The position numbers and the translations under genes were made by a program. The notes beneath the pieces are model-generated. The model did not search any database. It saw only the letters and a program-made list of their open reading frames with translations, and was not told where the DNA came from. Below are positions 35,513 to 36,189 of a stretch of 36,189 nucleotides of DNA, piece after piece. Within the stretch, counting starts at the first letter, position 1. The number at the start of each line of letters is the position of its first letter. Source of the stretch: Anoxybacillus sp. Lineage in GTDB: Bacteria > Bacillota > Bacilli > Bacillales > Anoxybacillaceae. The stretch covers positions 1-36,189 of the forward strand of contig NZ_JAILZV010000009.1 of assembly GCF_023512315.1 (NCBI RefSeq), in the 5' to 3' direction.

Positions 35513-36092
35513 CTATCTCCTCCTTATCCCTTTCGACCCCTTGGCATAAGTAGTTACAACTTTACCATGCTTGTTTAGCACTACTACTGCATACTTCCCG
35601 ACATACTTGACTTTTCCTTCAGATTGTTTAACTACTTTGACTGGATTCCTTACAGCATCTAAAATCGCCTTTGGAGAAACTCCTCTTCCTCCATCTCTTG
35701 CCATAGCTTGAGCTAACCCATGTTTTCTGTAACCTGTAATTTTACCTGCAACAGCTTTCCTTTTCTTATACTTAACATATTTAACATGTTTTCCGATATT
35801 TTTAACAAGTTTAAATTTGCCTCCCCCAACAAAACCGAACGCCGCCGCAGCCGCGACACCTTTCCATCCTTTTCCTGACTTGTATACCTATACGAGTCAT
35901 AAACCACAAACCCTGCATTGATGGCCAGCCAGACCCAATGCCCATCCGGATCCACCAACATCACCAGATTGTTGTTCGCATACGTATATCCGTTCTGCGT
36001 GAGGATATCATCCGCATCCCCTGGGTCTGGATCCAAAGAAAGGAACACGCCATGCTCTGGGTGGTAATAACGGGCGATCAGGTAATAAACAG
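35513..36092 (-). pseudogene. Rhs core end plus polymorphic toxin tip, frameshifted and truncated
   Basis: Frame 1 (36092 down to about 35886) reads YYLIARYYHPEHGVFLSLDP, QNGYTYANNN and DPDGHWVWLA, the invariant Rhs core end where toxin tips diverge. After VYDSYR the frame is lost; in the next frame, open from 35887, it continues YKSGKGWKGVAAAAAFG, then GKITGYRKHGLAQAM, GVSPKAILDAVRNPVKVV, KYVGKYAVVVLNKHGKVVTTY to a stop at 35513. That tail looks like a C-terminal toxin domain seen on Rhs and related proteins, perhaps an RNase of the BECR type; the activity is not proven. One indel near 35879-35889 explains the break. Upstream the core is cut at a palindrome, so nothing is likely made. Confidence 0.72.
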
Positions 36093-36128
36093 GGTGTCCC
36101 AAAAATGATCATTTTTGGGACACCCTCT
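36093..36128. repeat. 36-bp perfect palindrome at the Rhs break
   Basis: AGGGTGTCCCAAAAATGA followed immediately by its exact reverse complement. The outer part equals the GGGTGTCCCAAAA end of the MITE-like copies A and B. It abuts the first recognisable Rhs codon, and beyond it the sequence is A/T-rich and non-coding up to the window edge. It may be two transposon ends joined, or a strong bidirectional hairpin. Confidence 0.8.
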
Positions 36129-36189
36129 TTCAAATTCTTTAAATTTCAACAAATATTAATGAAAAAATTAAAGTATAGAAATATTAAAC

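Noticed and set aside
35513-35704. Toxin domain as a separate 63-codon gene starting at 35704
   Set aside because: No ribosome site precedes that ATG and the toxin homology continues upstream of it in the same frame, so it is the tail of the broken Rhs gene.

Overview
The window reads as chromosome of a moderately thermophilic Bacillaceae bacterium, most like Anoxybacillus or Geobacillus. This rests on protein resemblance and on Bacillus-type gene order (tyrS with a tyrosine T-box, acsA back to back with acuABC, then ccpA), strong AGGAGG-type ribosome binding sites and CcpA-type cre sites. It is a species-group guess, since no rRNA is present. Most genes lie on the minus strand; the plus-strand genes are the metallo-hydrolase at the left end, the penicillin-binding protein and acuABC.

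Layout. 1-2.9 kb: the start of a YjbQ-like gene, an MBL-fold hydrolase and the ycgR-ycgQ permease pair. 2.9-6.6 kb: fructose operon fruR-fruK-fruA with its promoter and terminators. 6.6-9.3 kb: a compact module of a DUF5317-like membrane protein, a 30-residue hydrophobic peptide, and a membrane GGDEF plus HD-GYP enzyme for cyclic-di-GMP turnover. 9.4-18.8 kb: a complete type I-C CRISPR-Cas locus, cas3-cas5-cas8c-cas7-cas4-cas1-cas2, then a leader and an array of 20 repeats and 19 spacers, all on the minus strand. 18.8-19.4 kb: a gene-poor stretch with a MITE-like element. 19.4-21.8 kb: ferrous-iron uptake genes feoA-feoB plus a Cys-rich FeoB partner, behind a Fur box. 21.9-24.3 kb: an endonuclease I family protein and an NhaC-type antiporter, then a structured repeat. 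24.5-26.1 kb: tyrS and its T-box. 26.2-29.0 kb: a bifunctional penicillin-binding protein with a C-terminal FN3-like domain. 29.1-34.6 kb: acetate utilisation (acsA; acuA, acuB, acuC) and ccpA, the global carbon regulator, with candidate cre sites at both acs and acu promoters. 34.7-36.2 kb: wreckage of an Rhs/YD-repeat polymorphic toxin locus (frameshifted core plus toxin tip, an intact candidate immunity gene and an orphan core fragment), ending at a 36-bp perfect palindrome.

How it works together: CcpA, encoded at 34 kb, probably acts on the acs/acu genes beside it; AcuA and AcuC probably control AcsA by reversible acetylation of its C-terminal lysine. FruR probably controls fruRKA through a helically phased set of TCAAAA motifs. 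The CRISPR locus looks complete for adaptation, processing and interference. The best candidate for an undescribed system is the peptide/DUF5317/GGDEF-HD-GYP module just past the CRISPR array, which has the layout of a peptide-sensing cyclic-di-GMP switch; this is an inference. The second is a dispersed family of GGGTGTCCC hairpin elements, found at the 3' ends of two genes and at the break in the Rhs gene.
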